Shown: piece after piece, positions 43,233 to 54,328 of the stretch
Layout of the letters: every line of letters starts with the position of its first letter
Numbering within the stretch: position 1 is the first letter of the stretch
Origin: Dolichospermum flos-aquae CCAP 1403/13F
GTDB lineage: Bacteria; Cyanobacteriota; Cyanobacteriia; Cyanobacteriales; Nostocaceae
NCBI RefSeq assembly: GCF_012516395.1
Contig: NZ_CP051206.1
Span: forward strand, 3,082,501 to 3,146,500
Direction of reading: 5' to 3'
Length of the DNA: 64,000 nucleotides
Made by a program: the position numbers and the translations under genes
Notes under the pieces: model-generated
Database searches by the model: none
What the model saw: the letters and a program-made list of their open reading frames with translations, nothing else
Told to the model about the DNA's origin: nothing

Positions 43233-43648
43233 TTGACACTCCCCACGATAAATCGACGGGGATTCTTGGTTCAACGAGACCACTTAAACTAGGTTCCTTG
43301 CGTTACCTAGCGAGCGAGGTGGGACTCTCCCCAAGCGTTAACTTTGGGTATGCCCTACCCTAGTTGCATTGCTGCAAGTCCTGTTTAGTTTGAAACAAAT
43401 AGTTCAAAAATCTGAGTCGTGTTTCGACTTCGCTCAACACAAGTCACGCTCGGTATAAATCTTTTACCTACTGCTAGGAGGAAAACGTGAACAATGCAGT
43501 AGAACCGCATAGATTTAATTGTCAAGGTTCAGGTGTCTTTCAACGACAAGGTTTTTTAAGTGGTTGATTACCTTTCCACTATCATTAGTATAGTGTATTG
43601 GTACACTAATTAATTGAAAGCCGTCGTAGAACGACGGGGCTTTAAACC
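43233..43648 (-). mobile_element. Internally deleted IS605 element without tnpB
   Basis: On the minus strand the left end GGGTTTAAAGCCCCGTCG is near 43648 and the right end is a hairpin (CCCCG...GGGG) followed by GGAGTGTCAA ending at 43233. The last 150 bases keep the tnpB 3' blocks GTAGGGCATACC, AACGCTTGG, AGTCCC and AAGAATCCCCG found in copy 1, but no tnpB frame remains. It lies directly downstream of trxA. Confidence 0.7.
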
Positions 43649-43699
43649 CAATTTTTCGGTAAATGAATAACTCAAGGAGAGTTTGTTGTCTATTGGGCT

Positions 43700-44023
43700 T
43701 CAAAGATACTTTTCCAAAGTGGTAGCTAAAGTGGTTTTAGGTACAGCACCGACAACCATATCTACCTTGTCTCCATCTTTGAAAATCATTAATGTAGGAA
43801 TACTGCGAATACCGTACTGACTAGCAATATTCGGATTTTCATCAGTATTGACTTTCACAACCTTAATTTGTCCTTCGTACTGCTCGGCAATTTCTTCGAC
43901 AACAGGAGCTACCATACGACATGGACCACACCAAGGAGCCCAAAAATCAACTAATACGGGAACTTCGCTCTTGAGGACTTCTTGCTCAAATGTAGAATCT
44001 GTAACTTGTTCTGCTGCTGACAT
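43700..44023 (-). CDS. trxA: Thioredoxin
   Basis: This 107-residue protein is a standard m-type thioredoxin with the redox motif WCGPCRM at about 31-37 (WAPWCGPC), the buried Asp in VLVDFWAPW, cis-Pro in SIPTLMIF and the C-terminal helix [12 protein letters not shown]. It reduces protein disulfides using ferredoxin-thioredoxin or NADPH-thioredoxin reductase. It lies downstream of Yfr1 on the same strand, the conserved order guaB-yfr1-trxA. Confidence 0.96.
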   Translation of the reverse strand: MSAAEQVTDSTFEQEVLKSEVPVLVDFWAPWCGPCRMVAPVVEEIAEQYEGQIKVVKVNTDENPNIASQYGIRSIPTLMIFKDGDKVDMVVGAVPKTTLATTLEKYL

Positions 44024-44147
44024 ACCTAAAAACCTTTGCCTATGATATTTCTGAGCTTGGTGAAAATTCTACCATAGCAAAAACATCCTCTTAGAGATAA
44101 AGGATATACATTTGCAAAAAAACTAGAAAACTAATGCAGACCATAAG

Positions 44148-44214
44148 GAACCGCCCGAACATTAGTCCGGGCGGAGTGTGGTGTGAGGAGTGAACGGAAA
44201 CATTTGTCTCCGCC
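44148..44214 (-). ncRNA. yfr1: Yfr1 small regulatory RNA
   Basis: On the minus strand the region reads, in order, a short 5' hairpin (CGGAGACAAATGTTTCCG, 44195-44212), the single-stranded conserved Yfr1 core ACTCCTCACACC (44180-44191), and a strong terminator hairpin CCGCCCGGACTAATGTTCGG... (stem arms 44151-44157 and 44168-44174). A TACAAT -10 box is at 44221-44226. Yfr1 is known from most cyanobacteria, base-pairs with mRNAs of outer-membrane porins and other targets through this core, and usually sits between guaB and trxA, as here. The exact ends are estimated. Confidence 0.92.
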
Positions 44215-44271
44215 ACCTCTATTGTAGGCTAGATATGTGATTTTTCCAGTCATTCTCAAAGTTGTTGTTAG

Positions 44272-44343
44272 TAGGGGCGAAGCATTTGGAAGATAAATTA
44301 TCGGTCATTGCCAAAAATAGTTCTCCAAATGCTTCGCCCGTAC
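44272..44343. repeat. 72-bp inverted repeat family, copy 6
   Basis: Same orientation and nearly the same sequence as copy 1. Confidence 0.9.
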
Positions 44344-44359
44344 AGTTGTTAGTTGTCAG

Positions 44360-44431
44360 TAGGGGCGAAGCATTTGGAAGATAAATTATCGGTCATTGCC
44401 AAAAATAGTTCTCTAAATGCTTCGCCCGTAC
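44360..44431. repeat. 72-bp inverted repeat family, copy 7
   Basis: Same orientation as copy 6, differing at CTCTAAATGC in place of CTCCAAATGC. A 16-base GTTGTTAGTTGTC spacer separates the two. Confidence 0.9.
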
Positions 44432-44541
44432 AGTTGTTAGTTGTCCGTTGTCCGTTGTCCGTTGTCAGCAGAAAACCCTTAACGATGACCCACTGACCAC
44501 TGACCACTGACCACTCGACCACTCGACCAATGACCAATGAC
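44432..44541. repeat. Cluster of heptamer tandem repeats
   Basis: TTGTCCG is tandem three times (44447-44465), then ACTGACC and CGACCACT-type heptamers and CAATGAC pairs follow. Short tandem repeats between guaB3 and the 72-bp repeats. Confidence 0.75.
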
Positions 44542-44549
44542 CCTTTAAG

Positions 44550-45713
44550 TTATTTACCCATACCTAACTGTTGGGCTTTTTGGTAAACCTTACCTTCGGT
44601 CAGTAGAGAAGGAGCAATGACAACTTCAACTTGCTGCATTTCCTTAATGTTTTTAGCGCCTAAAGTTCCCATACTGGTCTTTAAAGCTCCTAAAAGATTA
44701 TGAGTACCATCATCCAAGCCGGCTGGACCTGTGAGTATTTGTTCTAGAGTTCCAGTTGTACCTACGCGAATCCGAGTCCCTCGCGGTAATATCGGGCTGG
44801 GAGTTGCCATACCCCAGTGATAACCACGCCCAGGGGCTTGGGCGGCTCTGGCAAATGGAGAGCCAATCATCACAGCGTCAGCACCACAGACGATACATTT
44901 ACAGATGTCTCCTCCGGTGATTAAACCACCGTCAGCGATGATAGGGATATATTTCCCAGTTTCCCGATAATAATCGTCTCTAGCGGCCGTACAATCAGCG
45001 ACGGCTGTAGCTTGGGGTACGCCCACACCCAGCACTCCACGAGAAGTACAAGCAGCACCAGGTCCAATACCCACTAAAACCGCGGCTGCACCAGCTTTCA
45101 TCAACTCCAAGGTGACTTCATAGGTGACGCAATTTCCTAATGCCACAGGGATGGGCATAGAACGACAAAACTCCGCTAAATCAAGGGGAGTGATAGATTC
45201 TGGTGATAGGTGATTAGTAGAAACTACTGTAGCTTGGATAAAAAATAAATCTGCTCCAGCTTTAGCTACAATTTCACCATATTTGCTTGCCCCAGCTGGA
45301 GTTGTGCTAACTGCCGCAATACCGCCTTGTTGTTTAATTTCCTGAATACGTTTTTCAATTAATTCCGGCTTTATTGGTTCAGCATACAATTCTTGCATCA
45401 GACTGACAAATTCTTCTTTGCCGACGGAGGCAATCCGATCTAAAATCGGTTCGGGGTCGGCATAGCGAGTTTGGATACCCTCTAAATTAATTACTCCCAA
45501 TGCCCCCAATTGGGACAAGCGAACAGCCGTTTTTACATCAACGACACCATCCATTGCACTGGCAATAATGGGGATTTCTCGCTCAATATTGCCAATTTTC
45601 CACTTGGTATCAGTTAAACTCGGATCGAGAGTTCTGTTACCAGGGACTAAAGCAATTTCATCAATTCCATAGGCTCGACGCGCCACTTTTCCCCGCCCAA
45701 GTTGAATTTCCAC
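44550..45713 (-). CDS. guaB3: GuaB3-type IMP dehydrogenase-related protein
   Basis: The 387-residue protein has the IMP dehydrogenase barrel: [20 protein letters not shown], the catalytic Cys in [20 protein letters not shown], phosphate-binding [20 protein letters not shown] and [20 protein letters not shown]. It lacks the CBS domains of GuaB and starts [20 protein letters not shown], which identifies the GuaB3 group. Members are now thought to have IMPDH activity in guanine nucleotide synthesis. It precedes yfr1 and trxA on the same strand, the arrangement usually reported as guaB-yfr1-trxA. It is cytosolic. Confidence 0.9.
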   Translation of the reverse strand: MEIQLGRGKVARRAYGIDEIALVPGNRTLDPSLTDTKWKIGNIEREIPIIASAMDGVVDVKTAVRLSQLGALGVINLEGIQTRYADPEPILDRIASVGKEEFVSLMQELYAEPIKPELIEKRIQEIKQQGGIAAVSTTPAGASKYGEIVAKAGADLFFIQATVVSTNHLSPESITPLDLAEFCRSMPIPVALGNCVTYEVTLELMKAGAAAVLVGIGPGAACTSRGVLGVGVPQATAVADCTAARDDYYRETGKYIPIIADGGLITGGDICKCIVCGADAVMIGSPFARAAQAPGRGYHWGMATPSPILPRGTRIRVGTTGTLEQILTGPAGLDDGTHNLLGALKTSMGTLGAKNIKEMQQVEVVIAPSLLTEGKVYQKAQQLGMGK

Positions 45714-45818
45714 GCTTTAACTTCTCTCAAAACTGTTTAAGCTAGGGTATCAAATTGTGGTGATATTGGGAATTGGGAACAATTGAAAATTTTTGATTTT
45801 TCATTCGGTTCTGATGTT

Positions 45819-46442
45819 CTAGGGTTTATTTTTATTAGCATAATTAGCACCTGTATAACCTGTGGCTACCCAAATAACTGCCCTAGCACCATCCCTAAGA
45901 GATTTTTCAATCGGTTCTGGTGAATTTGCTGAAGGAACTGATAGGGGTTTAAAATTCATGCCTCGACTACCTAAAACAATTTCACCAACGATGCAAGCAC
46001 GACGCATATGAAAGTCAGATGTAATTAAATAAACACTTTTGATGCCACGAGATTGCAATTCATCCACTATGGTAGTAAAATTAGTAACCGTGTCTACAGC
46101 TTCATAGTCCAAGTTTAAACGTCGGGGCTCAATTCCTGCATTAGCAAATATTTTTTTAGTATGCTGAGGTGGACTGCCCCCAGAAATCCAAATGGGTATA
46201 TTGGGATATTGGTGGGCTAACTTGGCTGTAAACTTTTCTCTTTCTAGTAAGCGAGTAGAACCGCCTAAAACTAATATTGCTTGTGGTTGTACAAATTGGT
46301 TTTGTACTGCCTTGCACCCCCACCAGATGAATAAGGGGAGGAGACAGGCCATAACCCTCACAGATTTCCCTGTCAAAAGTAGCTTATTCAAGGCTCTATA
46401 GGTATGTCTATTCGGACTAGAGTTTTCTTTAAAAATCAGCAC
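45819..46442 (-). CDS. YdcF/ElyC-like DUF218 protein
   Basis: The 207-residue protein has one membrane segment (VMACLLPLFIWWGC, about 30-43) and then a DUF218 domain (AILVLGGSTRLLEREKFTA, IWISGGSPPQHTKKIF, VYLITSDFHMRRACIVGEI, PSANSPEPIEKSLRDGARA). DUF218 proteins such as SanA and ElyC affect envelope integrity and peptidoglycan or lipid carrier recycling in other bacteria. This one is probably anchored in the plasma membrane with the domain outside. It is alone, upstream of guaB3 in the same direction with 105 bases between. Confidence 0.83.
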   Translation of the reverse strand: MLIFKENSSPNRHTYRALNKLLLTGKSVRVMACLLPLFIWWGCKAVQNQFVQPQAILVLGGSTRLLEREKFTAKLAHQYPNIPIWISGGSPPQHTKKIFANAGIEPRRLNLDYEAVDTVTNFTTIVDELQSRGIKSVYLITSDFHMRRACIVGEIVLGSRGMNFKPLSVPSANSPEPIEKSLRDGARAVIWVATGYTGANYANKNKP

Positions 46443-46802
46443 AATAACGCACAGGGATGATGGTTAGTATAAGTTTTTGCGAACTATATCTAGAAAAAAG
46501 TTGGTAACGTTGCAATCATAGTAACTGAATCTACGTCGCTGTAATTTCTGCCATATCCTAAACTATCTGAGAAAATTAATCAAAGGTGTCTCACCACTCA
46601 TTGACAACATAATTTTTAGGTTTACTATAAGACCTAACACGCCTAAGAATTTTAATTAGTGTAACTGCTTGCTATATGTGACATTGATTTATTTGTTTTC
46701 ACAAACATAATTTTCAATTCTTAATGAATACAATTAGGAAAGAATACATAAATCTTTATATTTACCTTCAAAGTGATCGCTTTTGCTAGTAATATTAAGT
46801 AG
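46443..46802 (-). other. Intergenic region without recognised feature
   Basis: About 360 AT-rich bases before a MITE-like element. No hairpin terminator or open frame of note was seen. Confidence 0.45.
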
Positions 46803-46906
46803 CTAGTACCGCAGGGCGGAAGTCAAAAGTCAAAAGTCAAAACTAATATACAGTAGGCTTTTTGGCGATTGAATATGGTTGCTTTATTTACGCCGTTATG
46901 TACTAG
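46803..46906 (-). repeat. MITE-like repeat with heptamers (copy 2 of 15.9-kb family)
   Basis: Inverted copy of the element at 15912-16029, starting CTAGTACCGCAGGGCGG and ending CGCCGTTATGTACTAG. It has three AAGTCAA heptamers where copy 1 has more, which explains the length difference. It ends four bases before the IS630 fragment. Confidence 0.75.
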
Positions 46907-46910
46907 CAAA

Positions 46911-47086
46911 ACGCCGACTCGTCAAACGATTATTGATGGAGAGGTGGAAGCAGCGAAACTTTAGAACAAGAAACAAAGGCTTGGTATATTCAACGCAATC
47001 ATTCACAAAAATCTGTAGATTGGTAGTTTACAACCGCGGATGCCCGTATCCGTCTCAAGCGTCTTTATCCACAAATAGAAAACTGA
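46911..47086 (+). pseudogene. Fragment of an IS630-family transposase (C-terminal end)
   Basis: Two short frames in different registers read TPTRQTIIDGEVEAAKL and, after a shift, EQETKAWYIQRNHSQKSVDW, an in-frame stop, then FTTADARIRLKRLYPQIEN. This is the C-terminus of an IS630-type DDE transposase with a frameshift and a stop. The rest of the gene is missing. The adjacent MITE may be a deletion product of this or a related element. Confidence 0.75.
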
Positions 47087-47273
47087 CAGACCACTAGCTG
47101 AGGTTTCGCGCAAAGAGGCAAAGGAGCAAAGACGCAAAGCAAGAAAACTCTCGTTCCCAGTCTCTGACTGGGAATGTCATCTTAGATGCTCTACCTCCAG
47201 GTATAATAGGTCCAGAAGTGTTGAATGATTTTTAAAACATCCTCTTATAGAAATTCGTGCTAGAGATGCTTCT

Positions 47274-48248
47274 ATGATTACACCTTTTTTTCAAAAGCTA
47301 AATTCACCTTTAACAAAAAAGCAAATTAACGTTTTACAAATTAATTTGGGAAAGCGTTGTAATTTAGCTTGTAACCATTGCCATGTAGAAGCTAGTCCTA
47401 AAAGGACTGAAGAACTAACACTGGAAACCTGTCAACAGTTAATTGATTTAATTGGGAAATTTCCCGAAATCAAAATTGTTGATTTGACTGGTGGCGCACC
47501 AGAAATGAATTATGGTTTTAAGCCATTGGTAGAAGCTGCTATAAAGGCAGGTAAACAGGTAATTGTGAGATCAAACTTAACAATCTATTTTGTGGAGGGA
47601 TTTGAATATTTACCAGATTTTTTTGCTCAACATCAAGTTAGAATTGTGGCTTCTCTTCCCTGTTATTTAGCAGATAATGTGGATAAAATGCGGGGAAATG
47701 GTGTTTTTGATCAATCCATTAAAGCTTTGCAATGGTTGAATAAAATTGGTTATGGTCAAAACCCAAATTTAGTTTTAGATTTGGTGTACAATCCTCCATT
47801 ACCAAATAGTGAAAATTTTTCTTTAACTCCCGAACAGGAAAATTTAGAAAAGGCTTATAAAACCTTTTTGGCAGAAAATTTTGATATTCGATTTAATCAT
47901 CTTTTCACCATTACTAATATACCTGTAGGGAGAACCAAGTTTTATTTAGAAAGAAAACAGCTTTATTTTAGCTATTTGCATTTTTTAGAGTCTCACTTTA
48001 ACCCCAACACAATTGATGGTTTAATGTGTCGTGAGCAACTTTCTGTTGATTACTTAGGGAATATTTATGATTGTGACTTTAATCAAATGATGAATTTACC
48101 TGCAAAAACTAGCAATGGTGAAAAGTTGACGGTGAGCGAATTATTAGAAATTGGTAGTTTAGATATAATTAATGAAATCCAAACTGCTGAATATTGCTAT
48201 GGTTGTACTGCGGGGTGTGGTTCTAGTTGTGGTGGTGCTATAGTATAA
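47274..48248 (+). CDS. Radical SAM protein, ArsS-like (arsenosugar biosynthesis)
   Basis: The 324-residue protein has the radical SAM cluster motif CNLACNHC (about 29-36, CxxxCxxC), SAM-binding GGAPEMNYG and a C-terminal Cys-rich end (DCDFNQMMN, YCYGCTAGCGSSCGG). The whole length matches the family called radical SAM/Cys-rich or ArsS, which helps make arsenosugars by transferring ribose from SAM to dimethylarsenate; some members are selenoproteins, but this one uses Cys. No arsM gene is adjacent, so the role is inferred from family only. It is monocistronic, with a bidirectional terminator downstream. Confidence 0.82.
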   Translation: MITPFFQKLNSPLTKKQINVLQINLGKRCNLACNHCHVEASPKRTEELTLETCQQLIDLIGKFPEIKIVDLTGGAPEMNYGFKPLVEAAIKAGKQVIVRSNLTIYFVEGFEYLPDFFAQHQVRIVASLPCYLADNVDKMRGNGVFDQSIKALQWLNKIGYGQNPNLVLDLVYNPPLPNSENFSLTPEQENLEKAYKTFLAENFDIRFNHLFTITNIPVGRTKFYLERKQLYFSYLHFLESHFNPNTIDGLMCREQLSVDYLGNIYDCDFNQMMNLPAKTSNGEKLTVSELLEIGSLDIINEIQTAEYCYGCTAGCGSSCGGAIV

Positions 48249-48402
48249 ATTCACAAAAGTTAAGAATATCTATAGTTTTTACCCATTTTAACTCTTTTTC
48301 TTGCACCTTTTCATCTTCTATCCCCCTCAAGTCATTGATTTGTCACGGTTCTATGTTTATTCAGCAAGCTCTACTATAGTGGCTTTTAGTTAAGTATGAC
48401 AC

Positions 48403-48444
48403 AAAAAATGCAGGTGCAATTCATGGATTACGCCTGCATTTTTT
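48403..48444. terminator. Bidirectional terminator between ArsS-like gene and chlL
   Basis: AAAAAATGCAGG pairs with CCTGCATTTTTT around a 16-18-base loop. It has T runs on both strands and would end both the radical SAM gene and the minus-strand chl transcript. Confidence 0.85.
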
Positions 48445-48492
48445 CGTTAAATTCCAAATCAAAAAGCCTTCGCTTAGTGAGTTTTTTGATGA

Positions 48493-49404
<912 letters not shown>

Positions 49405-49454
49405 CTAATATAAATAATTTTTTTGCTCCCCATGGGGGCTGGGGGGTGAGGGTT

Positions 49455-51152
49455 TTACTTGCCGATCGCTGCTTTTGCTTCGTAGAGAGTTTCTGAAGTA
49501 ATCGAGGTGATCCCGCGATCGCTTGCAAATTTCTCGGTATTGCGCTTGATTTTGCCGCGGACAAAGAAGGGGATTTTCTTTAGCTCGGCTTCACCATCAG
49601 CACTCCAAGTGACTCCTTCCAGTGCTTCCGCTAGGGGCGTGAGAATAACTTGATCGGAATTATTGGAGAGAGTATTGGTGAGATTACTGATAGAGGCGAT
49701 CGCCTGTTCGGGAGATCTGGACTCTAGGGCGCGTGATTCTTGCGATGGGGCAGTATGCAGATGGCTCATGTGACCTTCGGCAAACTCGAAATCTTCCTTG
49801 AACATACCAATTAAATGTTCTTCCAGACCCATCATCAAGGGATGTACCCAGCTATCAAAAATCACATTCGCACCTTCCCAACCCATTTGGGGTGAGTAAC
49901 GCGCAGGCACATCTTGAACGTGAATCGGTGCAGAAATTACCGCGCAAGGGATACCCAAGCGTTTGGCAATATGTCGTTCCATCTGAGTGCCAAGCACTAG
50001 TTCTGGAGCAGCTTCGGCAACCTTGGCTTCGACAGCTAAATAGTCATCACTAATCACGGCTTCGAGTCCATGTTTCTTGGCAACTTCGCGGACTTCCCGC
50101 GCAAATTCACGGCTATAGGTTCCAATCCCGACAAGGGTAAAGCCTAATTCTTCCGTAGCAATTCTGGCGGCGGCGAGAGCGTGGGTGGCATCACCAAAGA
50201 TGAAAACGCGCTTACCTGTTAAATAGGTAGAGTCAACTGATCGCGAATACCAAGGAAGTCGAGAAGCATTAGGATTAGCGGCAGTAGAAATACGCGCTGC
50301 ATCCCAGTTTCCCAACGTGTCAGACTGCGATCGTGCTAGAGCGTCACTCACATCAATGTCCGCAACCTTGCCAATTTCGGCAATGAAATCACGGGTTGCA
50401 CTGACACCAATGGGAACGGTCTTGATCACAGGCTGTCCGAAACTACGGGTGAGCCAAGTACAAGTTGTCAGGGCAATTTCGGGATAGAGGCAAATATTAA
50501 AATCCGCATCAGGAATCCGCTTCAAGTCATCGGGAGTCGATCCCATCGGGGCGATCACATTTACATCTACGCCGATCTCAGCAAGTAACTTCACGACTTC
50601 GCGAATATCGTCACGACAACGAAATCCTAGCGCTGTGGGACCAATGATGTTCGCTTGAGGACGAATCTGGGGATCGCGTTTAGGTCTTGGTGTATTCGGT
50701 GGCGGAACCACAGGTAATAGTAGCGTGCGGACTAGGTGATACAGCGTTTCACTAGCGCCCCAATTTTCCTTTTTGGAATAGGCAGGTAATTCCAAACTCA
50801 CGACGGGGATCGGCAATCCCATGCTCTTTGCTAATGAGCCTGGTTGATCTTGAATCAGTTCGGCAGTACAGCTTTCACCAACTAGCATTACTTGGGGCTT
50901 AAAGCGATCGTAAGCGTCGCGAACCGAAGTCTTAACCATTTCGGCAGTGTCACCGCCAAGATCGCGAGCCTGAAAAGTCGTATAGGTGACAGGCGGCCGG
51001 CGATCGCGTCTTTCGATCATCGTAAATAGTAAGTCAGCATAGGTGTCGCCCTGGGGCGCATGAAGCACATAATGTACTCCTTCCATTGCTGTCGCGATTC
51101 GCATTGCCCCGACATGGGGAGGACCTTCGTAAGTCCAGAGAGTTAGTTCCAT
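49455..51152 (-). CDS. chlB: Light-independent protochlorophyllide reductase subunit B
   Basis: ChlB forms the catalytic tetramer with ChlN. The 565-residue protein keeps Asp36 ([12 protein letters not shown]), the unusual oxygen-side ligand of the shared [4Fe-4S] cluster, and [11 protein letters not shown]. The N-terminus [20 protein letters not shown] and [13 protein letters not shown] are of the Prochlorococcus/BchB type; the ordinary cyanobacterial form begins MKLAYWMYAGPAHIG and differs throughout. The C-terminus ([20 protein letters not shown]) is the usual DPOR-type helix bundle. It is 59 bases upstream of chlL and is separated from chlN by an IS605 element. Confidence 0.94.
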   Translation of the reverse strand: MELTLWTYEGPPHVGAMRIATAMEGVHYVLHAPQGDTYADLLFTMIERRDRRPPVTYTTFQARDLGGDTAEMVKTSVRDAYDRFKPQVMLVGESCTAELIQDQPGSLAKSMGLPIPVVSLELPAYSKKENWGASETLYHLVRTLLLPVVPPPNTPRPKRDPQIRPQANIIGPTALGFRCRDDIREVVKLLAEIGVDVNVIAPMGSTPDDLKRIPDADFNICLYPEIALTTCTWLTRSFGQPVIKTVPIGVSATRDFIAEIGKVADIDVSDALARSQSDTLGNWDAARISTAANPNASRLPWYSRSVDSTYLTGKRVFIFGDATHALAAARIATEELGFTLVGIGTYSREFAREVREVAKKHGLEAVISDDYLAVEAKVAEAAPELVLGTQMERHIAKRLGIPCAVISAPIHVQDVPARYSPQMGWEGANVIFDSWVHPLMMGLEEHLIGMFKEDFEFAEGHMSHLHTAPSQESRALESRSPEQAIASISNLTNTLSNNSDQVILTPLAEALEGVTWSADGEAELKKIPFFVRGKIKRNTEKFASDRGITSITSETLYEAKAAIGK

Positions 51153-51278
51153 AGGTTATACTGAACACGGTTTAATTATTTGATTCTATAGGGTTTAGTA
51201 GTGCTAAACCCCTGCACATCTAGGGTTTTTGTGATTCTCTAAAAGTCCATATTTTAGCCGTGGTTAGTATATGTCAAT

Positions 51279-52640
51279 TTGACACTCTCAGGGCTAAAGC
51301 CGCTGAGATTCTTTGATCAAAGACATGACTTGCTCAGACAGGATTACTCCAACCTGAGTAGAGGACTCATCTCCTAAAGCGTTACTCATGTCTAGCATGA
51401 AGGTTTCGGTATGCCCTACCGTACCCAATCCCCGACGAAGGATATTTCTAGCTGCATTTTCATCTCTATCCATGACACAACCACACCGACAAACGTGGGT
51501 GCGAGTAGATAGAGTTTTCTTCACAATTTCACTGCAACTAGAGCATTCTTGGCTCGTGTATTGCGGATTAACCGCAACTGTGAGCTTCTTGAACACCTGA
51601 CCAAAGTATTCCAGCCAGACACGAAACTGATACCAAGATGCGTCGTTAATAGACTTAGCTAAACAATGATTTTTCACCAAATTTTTAATTCTCAAATCTT
51701 CATAAGCTATCAAGTCGTTAGACTGAACTACGCACCGTGCTAACTTCACAGCATGGTCTTTACGTTGCCTACTTATTTTGAGATGGCGTTTTCCTAAAAT
51801 CTGTCTAGCTTTGCCCCTATTTTTTGAACCTTTTACCTTTCTGGAAACACGACGTTGCGAACGTTTAAGAACCTTTTCTCCAATCCGGAGAAATTTGGGA
51901 TTCTCAATCATTACGCCCTCAGAATCGGTGTAGTATTCTTTCAAACCTACATCCAACCCAATTGTATTTCCTGATAGTGCTATATCTTCTTGACGGTTGA
52001 CATTAATACAAAATTGAACATAAATACCGTCCGCACGTTTTACCAATCTTACCCGTTTAATTTGGTTAATTTGGTAAAAATGCAGATCACGAGTTCCTTT
52101 AAGTTTTAATCGCCCAATCCCTTTTTTATCGGTGAAGGTGATAAACTTACGGTCATCGGTTAGTTTCCAGCCAGAAGTTTTGTATTCGACAGAACGACAA
52201 TCTTTCTGGAATTGAGGAAAGCCCTTTTTATCGAAAACCCCTTTTTTGCAATTATCATAAAACCGAGAGATAGAAAACCATGCTCGTTCTGCACTGGCTT
52301 GTCTTGCCATTGAATTGAGTTCATTTGCAAAGGGGAATTTAGCAGCAAGTACGGCACAATATTTGTTTAAATCATTTTTGCCTGTGTTTTTCACATCTAT
52401 CCATAGCCGAATACAGCTATTGCGAATAAACTGTGCAGTCCGAATTGCATCACCTACTGCTTTTATTTGCGCTGACTTCCCGTAAGCTTTAAACTCAAAA
52501 ACAAGCATCTTTTTCCCTCCCATTTTGATGCTACTCTGTCTAAAATAAAATAGCAAGCCCAGTAGAAAGATGACTGCGACTTTAGTCGCAGGAGTCGCTT
52601 ATATCTCAGCCCTAAAGGGACTGAGTTTTACGCTTACCCA
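51279..52640 (-). mobile_element. IS200/IS605-superfamily element with tnpB (copy 2), between chlN and chlB
   Basis: Boundaries are inferred from comparison with copy 1: the right end is a hairpin (CTCAGCGGC/GCCCTGAG) followed by AGTGTCAA ending near 51279, and the left end has palindromes (CTCAGTCCCTTTAGGGCTGAG-like, about 52604-52624, and a TGCGACTAAAGTCGCA stem, 52573-52592). It has no tnpA. The insertion lies exactly between chlN and chlB. Confidence 0.75.
51294..52508 (-). CDS. tnpB: TnpB RNA-guided endonuclease of IS605 family (copy 2)
   Basis: This 404-residue protein is full length and very similar to the one at 2.8 kb. The nuclease residues are present (IGLDVGLKEYYTD, LIAYEDLRIKN, DRDENAARNI) and so is the zinc ribbon (CSSCS, CRCGC). 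ATG 52508 is chosen because a GGGAGGG site precedes it and copy 1 starts at the same MLVFEFKAYGK; the 16 extra codons further upstream are not needed. As in copy 1, the stop lies in the right-end hairpin, and a guide RNA is expected from 51279-51450. It is transcribed in the same direction as the chl genes. Confidence 0.92.
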   Translation of the reverse strand: MLVFEFKAYGKSAQIKAVGDAIRTAQFIRNSCIRLWIDVKNTGKNDLNKYCAVLAAKFPFANELNSMARQASAERAWFSISRFYDNCKKGVFDKKGFPQFQKDCRSVEYKTSGWKLTDDRKFITFTDKKGIGRLKLKGTRDLHFYQINQIKRVRLVKRADGIYVQFCINVNRQEDIALSGNTIGLDVGLKEYYTDSEGVMIENPKFLRIGEKVLKRSQRRVSRKVKGSKNRGKARQILGKRHLKISRQRKDHAVKLARCVVQSNDLIAYEDLRIKNLVKNHCLAKSINDASWYQFRVWLEYFGQVFKKLTVAVNPQYTSQECSSCSEIVKKTLSTRTHVCRCGCVMDRDENAARNILRRGLGTVGHTETFMLDMSNALGDESSTQVGVILSEQVMSLIKESQRL

Positions 52641-52692
52641 GTTATTTTATAAAAAAATCAATAAGAATATAGAGTGCTTCGCGCTCTATTTC

Positions 52693-54027
<1,335 letters not shown>

Positions 54028-54080
54028 TTATGATCGCCCTAAGTTTTGCAGGGCTGAGTCATGTCATGGTTGCGGAAATG

Positions 54081-54132
54081 GGCGATAGCGAACGCATTGC
54101 GTCCCGGAGGGAACTAGCGCGACCTAGGAATC
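54081..54132. repeat. Dispersed repeat carrying a 24-bp insertion
   Basis: GGCGATAGCGAA (54081-54092) and GCGCGACCTAGGAATC (54117-54132) are contiguous in the complement of 20246-20272 but are separated here by 24 bases (54093-54116, starting CGCATTGCGTCCC). The region is the leader of chlN, with nothing else recognised from 53986 to 54328. Confidence 0.65.
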
Positions 54133-54328
54133 CCATGGCGATCGATAAGTTAGTTGTCTTTACTATATTGACTAAAACCTAGAGATGGGGCAAAAAGTTG
54201 CAAAGGTTTACAGGAATTATCCATTGGATTCATACAAGCGACTCTGATTCCTAACTGATTCCTGACGCATTGCTCAAACTTTGGGGAAAAATAAAGCCGT
54301 CATTGGCGAATCTTTATCCAGAATTGAC

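Noticed and set aside
43169-43363. 64-codon frame on the + strand
   Set aside because: It crosses the right end of the decayed IS605 element in antisense orientation.
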